Of a stretch of 64,000 nucleotides of DNA, positions 11,160 to 20,423 are shown in pieces. The notes under the pieces are model-generated. The model ran no database searches. It saw only the letters and a list, made by a program, of their open reading frames with translations, and had not been told where the DNA came from. Within the stretch, counting starts at the first letter, position 1. The number at the start of each line of letters is the position of its first letter. The DNA is from Candidatus Accumulibacter similis (GTDB lineage Bacteria > Pseudomonadota > Gammaproteobacteria > Burkholderiales > Rhodocyclaceae). Both the position numbers and the translations under genes were made by a program. The stretch lies in NCBI GenBank assembly GCA_013347225.1, contig CP054595.1, positions 1,798,001-1,862,000 of the forward strand, given 5' to 3'.

Positions 11160-11623
11160 GCGGGGTTACGCCGGGGTTACATTTGCCGTTTTTGCTTCGT
11201 GGTTTTGCCCGCCGTACCGGATCCCGTTTCCGGCCCAGTTGGCGCTTCTTGACCGCCACCGCCAGCAGCATCGCGTTGCCCTTGACGACCCTTCGCCGTT
11301 ACGCAGTAGCGCCTGGCGCCGGGTGCCCGTGGCTTGACCAGGGGCGCAAGACCCTTGCAATCCGCATTGGTACCGCCGTCGAGGGACTTCATTACGCAAC
11401 GAGGTTTAGCTGCGGCGGATGCACCAGCGGTTGGCCTCGTCGCTTTCGGCGCGGCAGATGGACGCAAACGCAATTCGTTGGGGAAGCACTGATTCGATAG
11501 CCCCCGTGGACGATGCCCTTGGTATGATCTGCACGTCGCCGCTGATGGGATTGTGACGCCTATGGCGGCAAGGCATGGGCACCGAAGCGCGGGGTTCGAG
11601 ACGGATCGAAGAGGAGGAGCGGT
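11160..11623. other. Gene-free stretch downstream of tRNA-Thr
   Basis: About 460 bp with no recognisable gene. It begins with a direct repeat of CGGGGTTAC (11161-11169 and 11172-11180) just past the tRNA terminator, a place where integrases often act, but no integrase or tRNA 3'-end copy is visible in the window. Open frames on the minus strand here (up to 98 codons) are low-complexity and match nothing I know. The last part should hold the promoter of the short-chain dehydrogenase gene. Confidence 0.5.
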
Positions 11624-12286
11624 ATGGGCGTATCAGTCGTCACAGGTGCCAATCGTGGAATCGGCCTTGAGTTCGCGCGACAGCTCAAGGCACGCGGAGC
11701 GAGCGTGGTTGCGGTCTGTCGCCAGCACTCGCCGGGGCTTGACGCGCTCGGGGTGCGCGTCGAAAGTCCGATCAACCTGACCGACCCTCTGGCGTGGCCC
11801 AAGCTCGCCGAACGGCTCGCACACGACGAGATTGACCTCCTGATTCACAACGCAGGATTGCTCGTTGCCGACTCCCTCGAAGAGGTCGCTGCCGACCAAG
11901 TTCGCGCGCAGTTCGAAGTGAACGCCATGGCGCCACTCTTTCTCACGAGGGCCCTCTCGTCCCGCCTGCATCCGGGCTCGAAGGTCGCGCTCATCACCAG
12001 TCGCATGGGCTCCATGGGCGACAACACCTCCGGAGCATGCTATGGCTACCGTATGAGCAAGGCTGCGCTCAATGCGGCCGGTGTCTCCCTCGCCCACGAC
12101 CTCAAGCCGCGAGGGGTCGCTGTGGTCATCCTGCACCCAGGCTTTGTGCGCACCAAGATGACCGGCGGCCACGGCCAGATCGATCCGGACGAGTCCGTTC
12201 GCGGGCTCCTGCAGCGCATCGACGAACTCAAGATCGAGACCACTGGAAGATTCCTGCACCAGAATGGCGAAATCCTGCCGTGGTGA
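11624..12286 (+). CDS. Short-chain dehydrogenase/reductase, C-factor-like
   Basis: Classical SDR of 220 residues, probably a cytosolic NAD(P)H-dependent oxidoreductase; the substrate cannot be read from the sequence. The cofactor motif TGANRGIG is at the N-terminus, the structural NAG motif in LLIHNAGLL, the catalytic Ser in ALITSRMGSM, and the YxxxK pair in YGYRMSKAALN. The C-terminal HPGFVRTKMTGG is characteristic of the C-factor/sniffer-like subgroup. GGAGGAG lies 8 nt upstream of the ATG. It stands alone between gene-free stretches. Confidence 0.9.
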   Translation: MGVSVVTGANRGIGLEFARQLKARGASVVAVCRQHSPGLDALGVRVESPINLTDPLAWPKLAERLAHDEIDLLIHNAGLLVADSLEEVAADQVRAQFEVNAMAPLFLTRALSSRLHPGSKVALITSRMGSMGDNTSGACYGYRMSKAALNAAGVSLAHDLKPRGVAVVILHPGFVRTKMTGGHGQIDPDESVRGLLQRIDELKIETTGRFLHQNGEILPW

Positions 12287-12865
12287 AGTAGTCCCCTGGT
12301 CCCACGGCGGTCATGGTCCGCTGACGGCCACAACCAGGCGGTGGAGGCTTTTCTCGAAAGGCGACGTTGACCGGGCCGTTCAGAGCGCAAGCAGCCATCC
12401 GACCGAGGATGTCGATTTCCTGGCCTGACCGACCGCTATGCCTCGGGAAGCCGCCGGTGAGTTAGGATGGCGTCGGTCGGCAGCCGGCCAGAAGCGGAAA
12501 TTCGACACGTCGAAAGAGCTGCCATTTGAAGGACTGTTCCACTTCACAACCCGCCAGACGGCCTACGCGAACAACTCGGCTTAACCGACCATCGACCACG
12601 GTCAGTGCGTGCAGCCGGCTTGCTCTGCCAAACGGCCCTTCGAGACTGTCTATGGAGGCCGCTGCGATTCAGACCTAGAAGATTTCCCAACAGCAAACAC
12701 GCTTGTCCCCCCCAATGCTTGGGGCCGAAAGGCAAGAAACCTGGGCTTTGCGAGGGCTTGCGCTTGGCAAGCTTCAATTGTTAACTGGAGGCTGGCCACG
12801 GCGCACATCTTGGCGAAGTCAAATTCTTTCTGAAGAAAGATCATGGAACCTACGAACAAGAACTC
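12287..12865. other. Gene-free stretch between SDR gene and Ehr operon
   Basis: About 580 bp with no supported gene on either strand. Short open frames occur but none has a convincing start with ribosome binding site or a recognisable product. A small inverted repeat TTCGAC/GTCGAA lies near 12505. Base composition is lower in GC than the flanks in the second half. Confidence 0.5.
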
Positions 12866-12897
12866 AAAAAGCAACCATCCCCCGGCAGAGCCGGGGG
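12866..12897 (-). terminator. Strong hairpin ending the Ehr operon
   Basis: A perfect 8-bp stem CCCCCGGC/GCCGGGGG with loop AGA lies at 12879-12897. Read on the minus strand, a run of five T follows 8 nt after the stem (12870-12866). It lies 49 nt past the last Ehr gene. The distance from stem to T run is longer than in a canonical terminator; on the plus strand only CTTT follows. Confidence 0.5.
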
Positions 12898-12945
12898 CTT
12901 TCCCGGTACGGGCAGCGTCCCTCGTCAGGATCGGCTAGGTCATCT

Positions 12946-13470
12946 CTATCCCCGCGAGTTTCGACATCGTCGGACCGCCGCCAGAATCCCGCGCAGGATC
13001 TCGATCGGCGGTGGCGGGCAGCCGGGCACGGCGACGTCGACCGGAATGACGTTGGCGACGCGTCCGCTGCTCGCGTAGCTCTCGCCGAAGAGTCCTCCGT
13101 CGCAACCGCAATCGCCGACGGCAACTACCAGCTTGGGCGCCGGCGTGGCCTCGTAGGTTCGGCGCAGGGCCTCCTCCATGTTCCGCGAAACCGGTCCGGT
13201 GACCAGCAGCATGTCGGCATGGCGCGGGCTGGCAACGAACTTGATGCCGAGCCCTTCAATGTTGTAGTAGGGGTTGTTCAGCGCGTTGATCTCGAGTTCG
13301 CAGCCGTTGCACGAACCGGCATCGACCTGCCGGATGGTCAGCGCCTGGCCGAGAATGGCAAGCAGTTGGTGCTGAATGCCCTCGCCTTCGACGCCCAGCG
13401 CGGCGCTGAACTCGGGCGCCGCTTCGCTGCGGATGCCCTGGCCTGCGATCTGTTTGAGGATGCGCCACAT
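12946..13470 (-). CDS. hyfI: Ehr/hydrogenase-4-like complex, NuoB-like Fe-S subunit (HyfI homologue)
   Basis: Membrane-arm-facing small subunit of 174 residues that carries the terminal 4Fe-4S (N2-like) cluster. The NuoB/HyfI pattern is intact: Cys54 and Cys57 in GSCNGCELE, Cys121 in VAVGDCGC, and Cys151 in VPGCPPPP. The conserved HADMLLVTGPVSRNM is also present. I chose the ATG at 13470, which overlaps the stop of the large-subunit gene; the open frame above it is antisense-like filler. It is the last gene of the operon. The retained cluster beside a large subunit without Ni ligands is the pattern reported for Ehr complexes (energy-converting-hydrogenase related). Confidence 0.9.
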   Translation of the reverse strand: MWRILKQIAGQGIRSEAAPEFSAALGVEGEGIQHQLLAILGQALTIRQVDAGSCNGCELEINALNNPYYNIEGLGIKFVASPRHADMLLVTGPVSRNMEEALRRTYEATPAPKLVVAVGDCGCDGGLFGESYASSGRVANVIPVDVAVPGCPPPPIEILRGILAAVRRCRNSRG

Positions 13471-15062
13471 CAGAGGTCGTGCCCCGCGTAGCTGAGGTTG
13501 AAGGACTTGTTGATCAGCGGGAAGTCCGGAACGATATTGCCGATGACTGCGTGCTCGAGCACTGGCCAGTTCTGCCAGGAGGGGTCGTGGCAGTGGCAGC
13601 GACGGAGGCAGCTGGCGCCCTGCTCGCCGTCCCATTCAAGGGCGACAAAGACTTCGCCGCGCCAGCCTTCGACCCAACCTGCGCCAAGCGCAGTCGTCGC
13701 TGGCAACTGCAACTCGCAACGAATGCCGCTCCCACCCCAGGGTACACTGCCGCCGGCCCTCTCGCCCAGCTGCAACAGGATCGCGCGGATTAGGCGCAGC
13801 GATTCAAAGACCTCGTCGAAACGTACCGCAACCCGCGCAGCGACATCACCCTTGCTCTGAGTGGCAATCCGCACCGCGAGCTGGTCATAAGGCACCCATG
13901 GCCGGTCGCAACGCAGATCGGCGGCCTGGCCGCTGGCACGCCCCGCAAGACCGGTCAGCCCGAGACGGGCGGCGAGCTCCGGCAGCACCTGGCCGGTGGT
14001 CATGAAGCGATCCTGTAAGCCGGAATGTTCATCGTACACCTGGCGCAGAGTCTGCACTTCATGCGCGATGCTGTCGCACTGGTGTAGCAGGCGGTCGGCG
14101 ATCGCGTGCTCGATGTCCGACGACACACCACCCGGGACGATGCAATCCATCATAAGGCGATGACCGAACGCTTCTTTCGAGAGACGAAGCCACTCTTCCC
14201 TGAGCCGCGAAAACTGGGCCAGTCCGAAGGCGAAGGCCGCGTCGTTGCCAAGCGCGCCCAGGTCACCAAGGTGATTGGCAATGCGCTCGCGTTCGAGCAG
14301 GAGCGCCCGCAGCCAGAGGGCGCGCACCGGGACCGCGCAGCCGGCGACCGACTCGAGCGCCATGCAGTACGCCCAGGCGTAAGCGACCGTCGAATCGCCC
14401 GAAACCCGCCCGGCCAGGCGATAGCCGTCGAGTGGTGGCAAGCCGGCGAAGCGCTGTTCGATCCCTTTGTGCTTGTAGCCGAGGCGCTGTTCGAGACGCA
14501 GCACTTTCTCGCCGACGACCGAAAAGCGAAAGTGCCCCGGCTCGATGATTCCCGCATGCACCGGGCCGACCGGGATCTCATGCACACCATCGCCTGCGAC
14601 GCGAACAAAGGGATAGTCGGTGAGCTCTCCTGCTACCCCGGAAGCCTTTGCCGAAGTGTCGCGGCGCAGTGGAAGGTATGCCTCTGGCCAGCCGCCATGG
14701 GCTAGCCACGGCCGCTGATCGGTCGCACCTTCGGCCACCACACCAAGGAGGTCGGCCGCGGCACGCTGCATACGCCCGGCGCAGGAAAAGAATGGAGTCA
14801 GATCGGGGTAAGTGGCAGCCCGCTCGCTGAGCGGCAGATCAAGCCAGAGCAGCCCATCGCAAACCACATAGGCGACCGAGACGACCAGACTGCCCGCGGC
14901 GCCTTGCGTACGATCGGAGCCCCACAACGCAAGCAGCCGGCCACCCGTTGCCGCCACCCCGCGGGCGACCACTGTCCACGTCTCAGAGCGCACTGTTGCG
15001 CGCCAGATCGGCAGCGCGGCCGGCAGGCGTTCGCAATCGAGACCGAAGCCGTTGATCAGCAT
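13470..15062 (-). CDS. hyfG: Ehr complex large subunit: NuoCD/HyfG-like, Ni-Fe ligands lost
   Basis: About 530 residues. A NuoC-like domain (about 1-140) is fused to a NuoD/hydrogenase-large-subunit-like domain, as in HycE/HyfG. It retains family landmarks PVGPVHAGIIEPGHFRF and YKHKGIEQRF. The two CxxC motifs that bind Ni-Fe in true group 4 hydrogenases are replaced: RVCGIC reads RVSGDS (219-224), and the C-terminal DPCxxC reads DPSWQN (493-498). The protein should therefore not evolve or oxidise H2. It is best assigned to the Ehr group that links hydrogenases and complex I; its substrate is unknown. Start set at the ATG at 15062, four bases after the stop of the preceding gene; a TTG at 15077 is also in frame. 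Confidence 0.88.
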   Translation of the reverse strand: MLINGFGLDCERLPAALPIWRATVRSETWTVVARGVAATGGRLLALWGSDRTQGAAGSLVVSVAYVVCDGLLWLDLPLSERAATYPDLTPFFSCAGRMQRAAADLLGVVAEGATDQRPWLAHGGWPEAYLPLRRDTSAKASGVAGELTDYPFVRVAGDGVHEIPVGPVHAGIIEPGHFRFSVVGEKVLRLEQRLGYKHKGIEQRFAGLPPLDGYRLAGRVSGDSTVAYAWAYCMALESVAGCAVPVRALWLRALLLERERIANHLGDLGALGNDAAFAFGLAQFSRLREEWLRLSKEAFGHRLMMDCIVPGGVSSDIEHAIADRLLHQCDSIAHEVQTLRQVYDEHSGLQDRFMTTGQVLPELAARLGLTGLAGRASGQAADLRCDRPWVPYDQLAVRIATQSKGDVAARVAVRFDEVFESLRLIRAILLQLGERAGGSVPWGGSGIRCELQLPATTALGAGWVEGWRGEVFVALEWDGEQGASCLRRCHCHDPSWQNWPVLEHAVIGNIVPDFPLINKSFNLSYAGHDL

Positions 15063-15066
15063 CGTT

Positions 15067-16521
15067 TCAGCCGCCAATCATCCTGGCCGCCTGGCGATAC
15101 CAAGCGTCCAGATAGGGCGGGATGTACAGACCGAGCATGAGCCCGAGACCAAGATGGGCGAAGACCGGTACCAGCGCCGGCGGATGGCGCAGAGCCTTGA
15201 CCGAGGTTTCGCCGAAAACCATTGGCTGCACCCGGCCGAAGACCGCGGCGAAGGCGACGCCGAGGGCCAGCAGCAGGACGGGCGTCGCCCACGGCTGGTC
15301 GCGCATGGCAGTGGTGAGGATCAGGAATTCACTGGCAAAGACGCCGAAGGGCGGCATACCGAGGATCGCCAGCGAGCCGAGCATCATGCCCCAACCGACC
15401 GTTGGGCTGACCTTGATCAGGCCGCGGATGTCGGCCATGCTCTGCGTCCCGGCCTTCTGCGTCGCATGGCCGACAGCAAAAAAAATCGCCGACTTGATCA
15501 ACGAATGCACGGTCATGTGCAGCAGGCCGGCGTAGTTGGCGATCGGCCCGCCCATGCCGAAGGCGAAGGTGATTAGTCCCATGTGTTCGATCGACGAATA
15601 GGCGAACATTCGCTTGATATCCTTTTGGCGCGACAGGAAGAACGCCGCCACGACCACCGACAGCAGGCCGAAGCCCATCATCAGGTGACCCGCGAGCGGG
15701 CTTCCCAGCGCCCCGTCGGTCAGCACCTTGCAGCGTAGCAGGGCGTACACGGCTATGTTCAGCAGCAGACCCGAGAGTACCGCCGATACCGGCGTCGGCC
15801 CTTCGGCGTGCGCATCCGGCAACCAGTTGTGCATCGGTACCAGGCCGACCTTGGTACCATAGCCGATGAACAGGAAAGCGAAGGCCAGCGTAATGATGCC
15901 GGGATCGAGCAGCGCCTTGACCGTGTCGAGATTGGTCCACAACAGGGCGCCGCCCTCGGTGCCGATCACCTTCTCGGCGGCCATGTACAGCAGCACCGTG
16001 CCGAAGAGTGCCTGAGCGATGCCGACGCCGCAGAGGATGAAGTATTTCCACGCCGCTTCCAGGCTCGCCGCAGTCCGGTACACGCTCACCAGCAGGACGG
16101 TGGTCAGCGTCGCGGCTTCCATGGCCACCCACAGGATGCCCATGTTGTTGGTGGTGAGCGCCAGCAGCATCGTGAAACTGAACAACTGATACATGCTGTG
16201 GTAGACGCGCAGCCGCCGCGGCGTCATCTTGCCGTGGTCGCGCTCGATGCGCATGTAGGGCCGCGAGAAGATGGCGGTGGTGAGGCCGACGAAGCTGGTC
16301 AGTGTCACGAGAAACACGTTCAGCGGGTCGATGTAGAACTCGCGGTTCCAGGCAAACAGCGGCCCGTTTGAGATCACCTCAACAGTCAGCAGGCAAGTGG
16401 CGACAAAAGTCCCGAAGCTGAAGGCAACGTTGATCTCGCGTGCAGCCTCGCGTTGCCCGGTGAACACCAGCACCATGCTGCCGAAGAGCGGGATGCCGAG
16501 GACGAAGTACAGCGTAGTCAA
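15067..16521 (-). CDS. hyfF: Ehr/hydrogenase-4-like membrane subunit HyfF (NuoL/M-like)
   Basis: Multi-spanning proton-channel-type subunit of about 484 residues, homologous to HyfF/NuoN/MrpD. Signatures are WVAMEAATLTTVLLV, the buried-lysine segment GYGTKVGLVPMHNWLPDAH, GPTPVSAVLSG and the second lysine region DIKRMFAYSSIEHMGL with the following HMTVHSLIKSAIF. These antiporter-like subunits carry ion translocation in complex I, Mrp and group 4 hydrogenases. I prefer the TTG at 16521 because GGGAGG sits 7 nt upstream; another TTG at 16545 has no ribosome site. It starts just 1 nt past the hyfE stop and ends just before the large-subunit gene. Confidence 0.9.
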   Translation of the reverse strand: MTTLYFVLGIPLFGSMVLVFTGQREAAREINVAFSFGTFVATCLLTVEVISNGPLFAWNREFYIDPLNVFLVTLTSFVGLTTAIFSRPYMRIERDHGKMTPRRLRVYHSMYQLFSFTMLLALTTNNMGILWVAMEAATLTTVLLVSVYRTAASLEAAWKYFILCGVGIAQALFGTVLLYMAAEKVIGTEGGALLWTNLDTVKALLDPGIITLAFAFLFIGYGTKVGLVPMHNWLPDAHAEGPTPVSAVLSGLLLNIAVYALLRCKVLTDGALGSPLAGHLMMGFGLLSVVVAAFFLSRQKDIKRMFAYSSIEHMGLITFAFGMGGPIANYAGLLHMTVHSLIKSAIFFAVGHATQKAGTQSMADIRGLIKVSPTVGWGMMLGSLAILGMPPFGVFASEFLILTTAMRDQPWATPVLLLALGVAFAAVFGRVQPMVFGETSVKALRHPPALVPVFAHLGLGLMLGLYIPPYLDAWYRQAARMIGG

Positions 16522-16522
16522 A

Positions 16523-17191
16523 TCAGTCCTCCCTGAGCTTTTCAAGGTGCCTGATGTCGAGACTGTCGAACTGTTCGCGAATATGGAACATGAACACGCC
16601 GAGAATCAGGATGCCGACGAGTACGTCGAGGGCGATGCCGAGTTCCACGACCATCGGCATCCCATGGGTGGCCGAGGTGGCGGCGAAAAACAGGCCATTT
16701 TCCATCGACAGGAAGCCGATGACCTGTGGCACTGCCTTCGAGCGGGTGATCATCATCAGGAACGAGAGCAGCACACAGGCGAGCGCAATACCGAGTGTGG
16801 CCCGGGCGACGCTGACCGACAGTTTGGAGATTGGCAGCGCTAGGTCGAAAGCGAAAATGACCAGCGCGATGCCGATAATCATGGTCGTGGGAATGTTGAT
16901 CAGCGTCTCGATGTCCCAGCGCACGTCGAGACGAGCAATCACCCGATGCAGGAGCAAGGGAATCAGGATGACCTTGAGCACCAGGGTAATGCCGGCCGAC
17001 AGGTACAGATGCGGCTGCTGCGTGGCGTAGCCGACGACCAACGTTGCCGCGACCAGCGCGACGCCCTGCGCGGTGAACAGGTGAATCAGCGACAGAATCC
17101 GCCGCTGCGAGATCATCGCAAATGCCAGCATCAAGAGGATCGAGGCCAGGAGATTGATCAGTTGGCCGACCAGTTCCGTCATGGCGCTCAT
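16523..17191 (-). CDS. hyfE: Ehr/hydrogenase-4-like membrane subunit HyfE
   Basis: Small membrane protein of 222 residues with about seven predicted helices, homologous to HyfE, which combines NuoK/MrpC-like and other elements. Recognisable segments are SLIHLFTAQGVALVAATL, the helix SAGITLVLKVILIPLLLH with its intramembrane lysine, and MENGLFFAATSATHGMPM with the conserved Glu typical of NuoK-like subunits. It ends in a soluble tail (FDSLDIRHLEKLRED). It begins one base after the hyfC stop; the 3' end carries the Shine-Dalgarno for hyfF. Confidence 0.9.
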   Translation of the reverse strand: MSAMTELVGQLINLLASILLMLAFAMISQRRILSLIHLFTAQGVALVAATLVVGYATQQPHLYLSAGITLVLKVILIPLLLHRVIARLDVRWDIETLINIPTTMIIGIALVIFAFDLALPISKLSVSVARATLGIALACVLLSFLMMITRSKAVPQVIGFLSMENGLFFAATSATHGMPMVVELGIALDVLVGILILGVFMFHIREQFDSLDIRHLEKLRED

Positions 17192-17192
17192 G

Positions 17193-18140
17193 TCAGGCGC
17201 GCACCAGGATATGGACCAGCATGCCGATCACCGCCAGCAGGAAAGCCGTCGCGAGAAATTCGGGCACGCGAAAGATGCGCATCTTGGCACTGAGCGTCTC
17301 GAGCACGGCGAGCAGCCCGCCGCCGATCGCCAGCTTCAGGAGCAGCACCGGAATCGCCAGCAGCAGCGCCACCGGCGCCTGCGCCTCGGCGATTCCCCAC
17401 GGGAAGAACAGCGCCAGGCCAATGCACGAATAGGCAAAGAGCTTCAGATTGGCGGCCCACTCGAGCAGGGCCAGGTGGCGGCCCGAATACTCGAGGATCA
17501 GTGCCTCGTGGATCATCGTCAGCTCGAGGTGGGTGGTCGGGTTGTCCACCGGCACACGCGCATTTTCGGCCAGCGAGACCATCGTGAAGGCGACCCCGGC
17601 AAAGGCCAGGCTTGGGTAGATGGTCAGCTCGCGATGCGCCAGCGTTTCGACGATCGTCGTCAGCGAGGTCGACTTCGAGATCAGCGAGGCCGAGAAGAGC
17701 ACCATCAGGAGCGCCGGTTCGGCGAGAAAGCCGATCAGCATCTCGCGCCGAGCACCGAGCGTGCCGAACGAGGTGCCGACATCCATCGCCGCCAGCGAAA
17801 TGAACACCCGGGCAAACGCGAGCAGGCCAACCAGGGCAATGGCGTCGGCCGCCGGCGACAGCGGCAGGTCGGTGGAGAGCGTCGGAATGATCGCGCAAGC
17901 CAGCGCCATGCAGCCGAAAACGATGTAAGGCGCTCCGCGAAACAGTGGTGACGCGTGCTCGGCAAGCACCGATTCCTTGTTGAACAGCTTGTGCAACATC
18001 CTGTATGGCTGCAGCACGCCTGGTGCTGACTTGTTCTGCAGCCAGGCACGGCACTGATTGACCCAACCCCCGAGCAAGGGGGCCAGCAGCAGCGCCATGA
18101 CGATTTCGAGCAGTTGTGAGAAAACACCTAGCCAGGTCAT
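17193..18140 (-). CDS. hyfC: Ehr/hydrogenase-4-like membrane subunit HyfC (NuoH-like)
   Basis: Eight-helix membrane subunit of 315 residues, homologous to HyfC/NuoH, the piece that joins the peripheral arm to the membrane arm. Diagnostic segments are QPYRMLHKLFNKE, the conserved acidic/arginine loop ENARVPVDNPTTHLELTM and MIHEALILEYSG. In complex I and group 4 hydrogenases this loop contacts the small subunit near the terminal Fe-S cluster. It overlaps hyfB by 4 nt at its start. No missing motifs. Confidence 0.92.
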   Translation of the reverse strand: MTWLGVFSQLLEIVMALLLAPLLGGWVNQCRAWLQNKSAPGVLQPYRMLHKLFNKESVLAEHASPLFRGAPYIVFGCMALACAIIPTLSTDLPLSPAADAIALVGLLAFARVFISLAAMDVGTSFGTLGARREMLIGFLAEPALLMVLFSASLISKSTSLTTIVETLAHRELTIYPSLAFAGVAFTMVSLAENARVPVDNPTTHLELTMIHEALILEYSGRHLALLEWAANLKLFAYSCIGLALFFPWGIAEAQAPVALLLAIPVLLLKLAIGGGLLAVLETLSAKMRIFRVPEFLATAFLLAVIGMLVHILVRA

Positions 18141-20173
18141 TGCTTCACCACTACCAGTACCGCAATAAGCGTCACGAAACTGTAGAGGAGATAGACGGAA
18201 ATCCGCCCCTGCTGGAGCAGGCCGATCAAGCTGGCCAGACGCTCGATCGCGCGCGCCAGCGGCAGGTAGAGCCAGTGCCAGAAGTGGTCAGCAACGCTCA
18301 CCCGATAGCGGGGCTCGGCGTCGAACGGCGTCGGCAACTCACGTTCCATCCGGAAAAAGGGTTCGAAAATCTGCCGAATCGGTTGTCCAAAGCCCTCGGC
18401 TGTATCCTGCATGCGCGCGTTCTGCCACGGGTAGCCACAATCCCAGGGCGCGGCACGGCGCAGGCGGCCGTGGTAAAGCACACGCACCAGCAGGAAGGCG
18501 AGCGCGAAACTGGCAGCCACGCCCAGCAGGAAGATCGCCGGGCCGTAGCTCGCGCGTTCGATCGCCACCGGTACCAGGAGCCAGCCGCTGTCGTCGACGG
18601 TCTCGCCAAGACCCGTGCCGACCAGTGCCTTGGTCACCGGATCGATCAAGGCAATGAACTGGACGGGAAACAGCCCGAGCGCGAGGCAGCCGCCGACCAG
18701 CCAGCCCATGCCAAGCCGCTCCCAGCCGCCTGCGTCACGGGCCTGCACAAGCTTCTCCTCGCGCGGCTGGCCGAGGAAGATGACGCCGAAGAACTTGACC
18801 ATCGTATAGCCGGCAAGCGCCCCGACCAAGGCAATTAGCGCCGCCACCACCGGGATCAGCATGTCGAGCACGGAACTCGGCAAACCGGGAGCGAAGAGAA
18901 AGCTTTGCAGCAGCAACCACTCGGAAACGAAGCCACCGAGCGGCGGCAGACCGGCACTCGCCAACACGCCAACCAGTGTCACCCAGGCCACCCAGGGCAT
19001 GCTGCGGATCAAGCCACCGAGCTTCCCGAGGTTGCGCTCGCCGGTGGCGTGCAGCACCGCACCGGTGCCGACAAAGAGCAGGCTCTTGAAGAACGCATGG
19101 CTCGCCACATGATAGAGGACCGCCGTCAAGGCCAACGCCGCCATCGGCTGCATGCCGTAGGTGGAGAACAGCACCGTCAGGCCGATGCCTGCGAACAGCA
19201 GTCCAATGTTCTCGATCGACGAGTAGGCCAGCAGGCGCTTCATATCGACCTGCACGGCGGCGAACACGACACCGAATAGTGCGGTCGCCAGACCAACCGC
19301 CAGCAGCAACAAACCCCACCACCAGAGCGGCGTGTGCAGCAAGTCGAAAAAAACGCGCAGCACGCCGTAGATGGCGGTCTTCAGCATGACGCCGCTCATC
19401 AGCGCGGAGACCGGCGAGGGGGCGGCCGGATGGGCTTCGGGAAGCCAAACGTGCAACGGCACGATGCCGGCCTTGGCCCCGAAACCGAACAAGGCGAGCA
19501 GGAACGCGACTGACGCCCAGAACGGGGACAGTTTCTGGGCACGCATGTTCGCGAAGGTGTAATCGCCGGTATTCGCCTGCAGGACACCGAAGCACAACAG
19601 AATTCCGATGGCACCAATATGCGCTACCAGCAGATAGAGGTAGCCGGCACGCTGGATCTCGACGATTCGATGATTGGCGGTAACGAGGAAGAACGATGAC
19701 AAGGCCATCGTCTCCCACATAACCATGAACGCGTAGGCGTCGTCGGCGAGAACCACCAGCGCCATGCTGGCGAGAAAAACGTGGTATTCGAGCGCCAGCA
19801 AACCGGGCGGCGTGCCTTCGCCCTTGCGGAAATAGCCGGCGGCGAAGGCTGACACCCCCGCCGAGACGCCGCCAATGATCAGCAGAAAGAAGGCCGACAG
19901 GCTGTCAAGGCGAAAATGGAACGGCAGACTCGGCAGCCCGATCGGCAGTACCGCGACCGCGGGCGAGCTCCAGACAGAATTCAGGGCGACGCCGAACAGC
20001 AATAACCCGAAAGCGCCGCCAGCGGGAAACAGAACCCTCGCGACCAAGGTCAGGCGGCGCAAGGCGAAGACACCGGCAACACCAATCAGCAGCCACGCGA
20101 CAATGACCAGCAGGATCCAGTCAAGATGCAACCAACGGGTCGGATCGACGAGGCCTCCGTGCGTGATGATCAC
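18137..20173 (-). CDS. hyfB: Ehr/hydrogenase-4-like membrane subunit HyfB (NuoL-like)
   Basis: Large antiporter-like membrane subunit of 678 residues, first gene of the six-gene operon. Core proton-channel signatures are VMWETMALSSFFLVTANH, FGAKAGIVPLHVWLPEAH, SPVSALMSGVMLKTAIYG, DMKRLLAYSSIENIGLLF and YHVASHAFFKSLLFVGTGA. The C-terminal region ends in extra helices, as in HyfB/HycC. I used the GTG at 20173, the only suitable start near the first hydrophobic helix, although its ribosome site is weak. Gene order hyfB-C-E-F-G-I matches hydrogenase-4 without hyfA, hyfD, hyfH, formate dehydrogenase or maturation genes. Confidence 0.9.
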   Translation of the reverse strand: MIITHGGLVDPTRWLHLDWILLVIVAWLLIGVAGVFALRRLTLVARVLFPAGGAFGLLLFGVALNSVWSSPAVAVLPIGLPSLPFHFRLDSLSAFFLLIIGGVSAGVSAFAAGYFRKGEGTPPGLLALEYHVFLASMALVVLADDAYAFMVMWETMALSSFFLVTANHRIVEIQRAGYLYLLVAHIGAIGILLCFGVLQANTGDYTFANMRAQKLSPFWASVAFLLALFGFGAKAGIVPLHVWLPEAHPAAPSPVSALMSGVMLKTAIYGVLRVFFDLLHTPLWWWGLLLLAVGLATALFGVVFAAVQVDMKRLLAYSSIENIGLLFAGIGLTVLFSTYGMQPMAALALTAVLYHVASHAFFKSLLFVGTGAVLHATGERNLGKLGGLIRSMPWVAWVTLVGVLASAGLPPLGGFVSEWLLLQSFLFAPGLPSSVLDMLIPVVAALIALVGALAGYTMVKFFGVIFLGQPREEKLVQARDAGGWERLGMGWLVGGCLALGLFPVQFIALIDPVTKALVGTGLGETVDDSGWLLVPVAIERASYGPAIFLLGVAASFALAFLLVRVLYHGRLRRAAPWDCGYPWQNARMQDTAEGFGQPIRQIFEPFFRMERELPTPFDAEPRYRVSVADHFWHWLYLPLARAIERLASLIGLLQQGRISVYLLYSFVTLIAVLVVVKQ

Positions 20174-20423
20174 TGGCCGCGGCGCTCCGCGTCACGTTTC
20201 ACTGACTTACAGATACGCACGATGGGTGCCCACTGGACCAGTGACAATGACTACTCGTTCAGTGTAGGACGGCTGGTCTCGACCACCACCGGTTGGCAAC
20301 AGCATACGGTTCAGACCTCCGAGAGCCCGCACGAAAGTCACTGAGCGGGGCGCTTGCACAACGTTCTGACCTCGTCCAGACTGGACAGGTCGACTGCAGT
20401 TCTGTTCTTGTGCGAATCCAAAA

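Noticed and set aside
12879-12897. Short palindromic GC hairpin as a REP or CRISPR repeat
   Set aside because: Only one copy was seen in the window; position after the Ehr operon fits a terminator better.
13470-15062. Active [NiFe] hydrogenase large subunit
   Set aside because: Overall homology is right, but all four Ni-ligating cysteines are replaced, so a hydrogenase call would be wrong.
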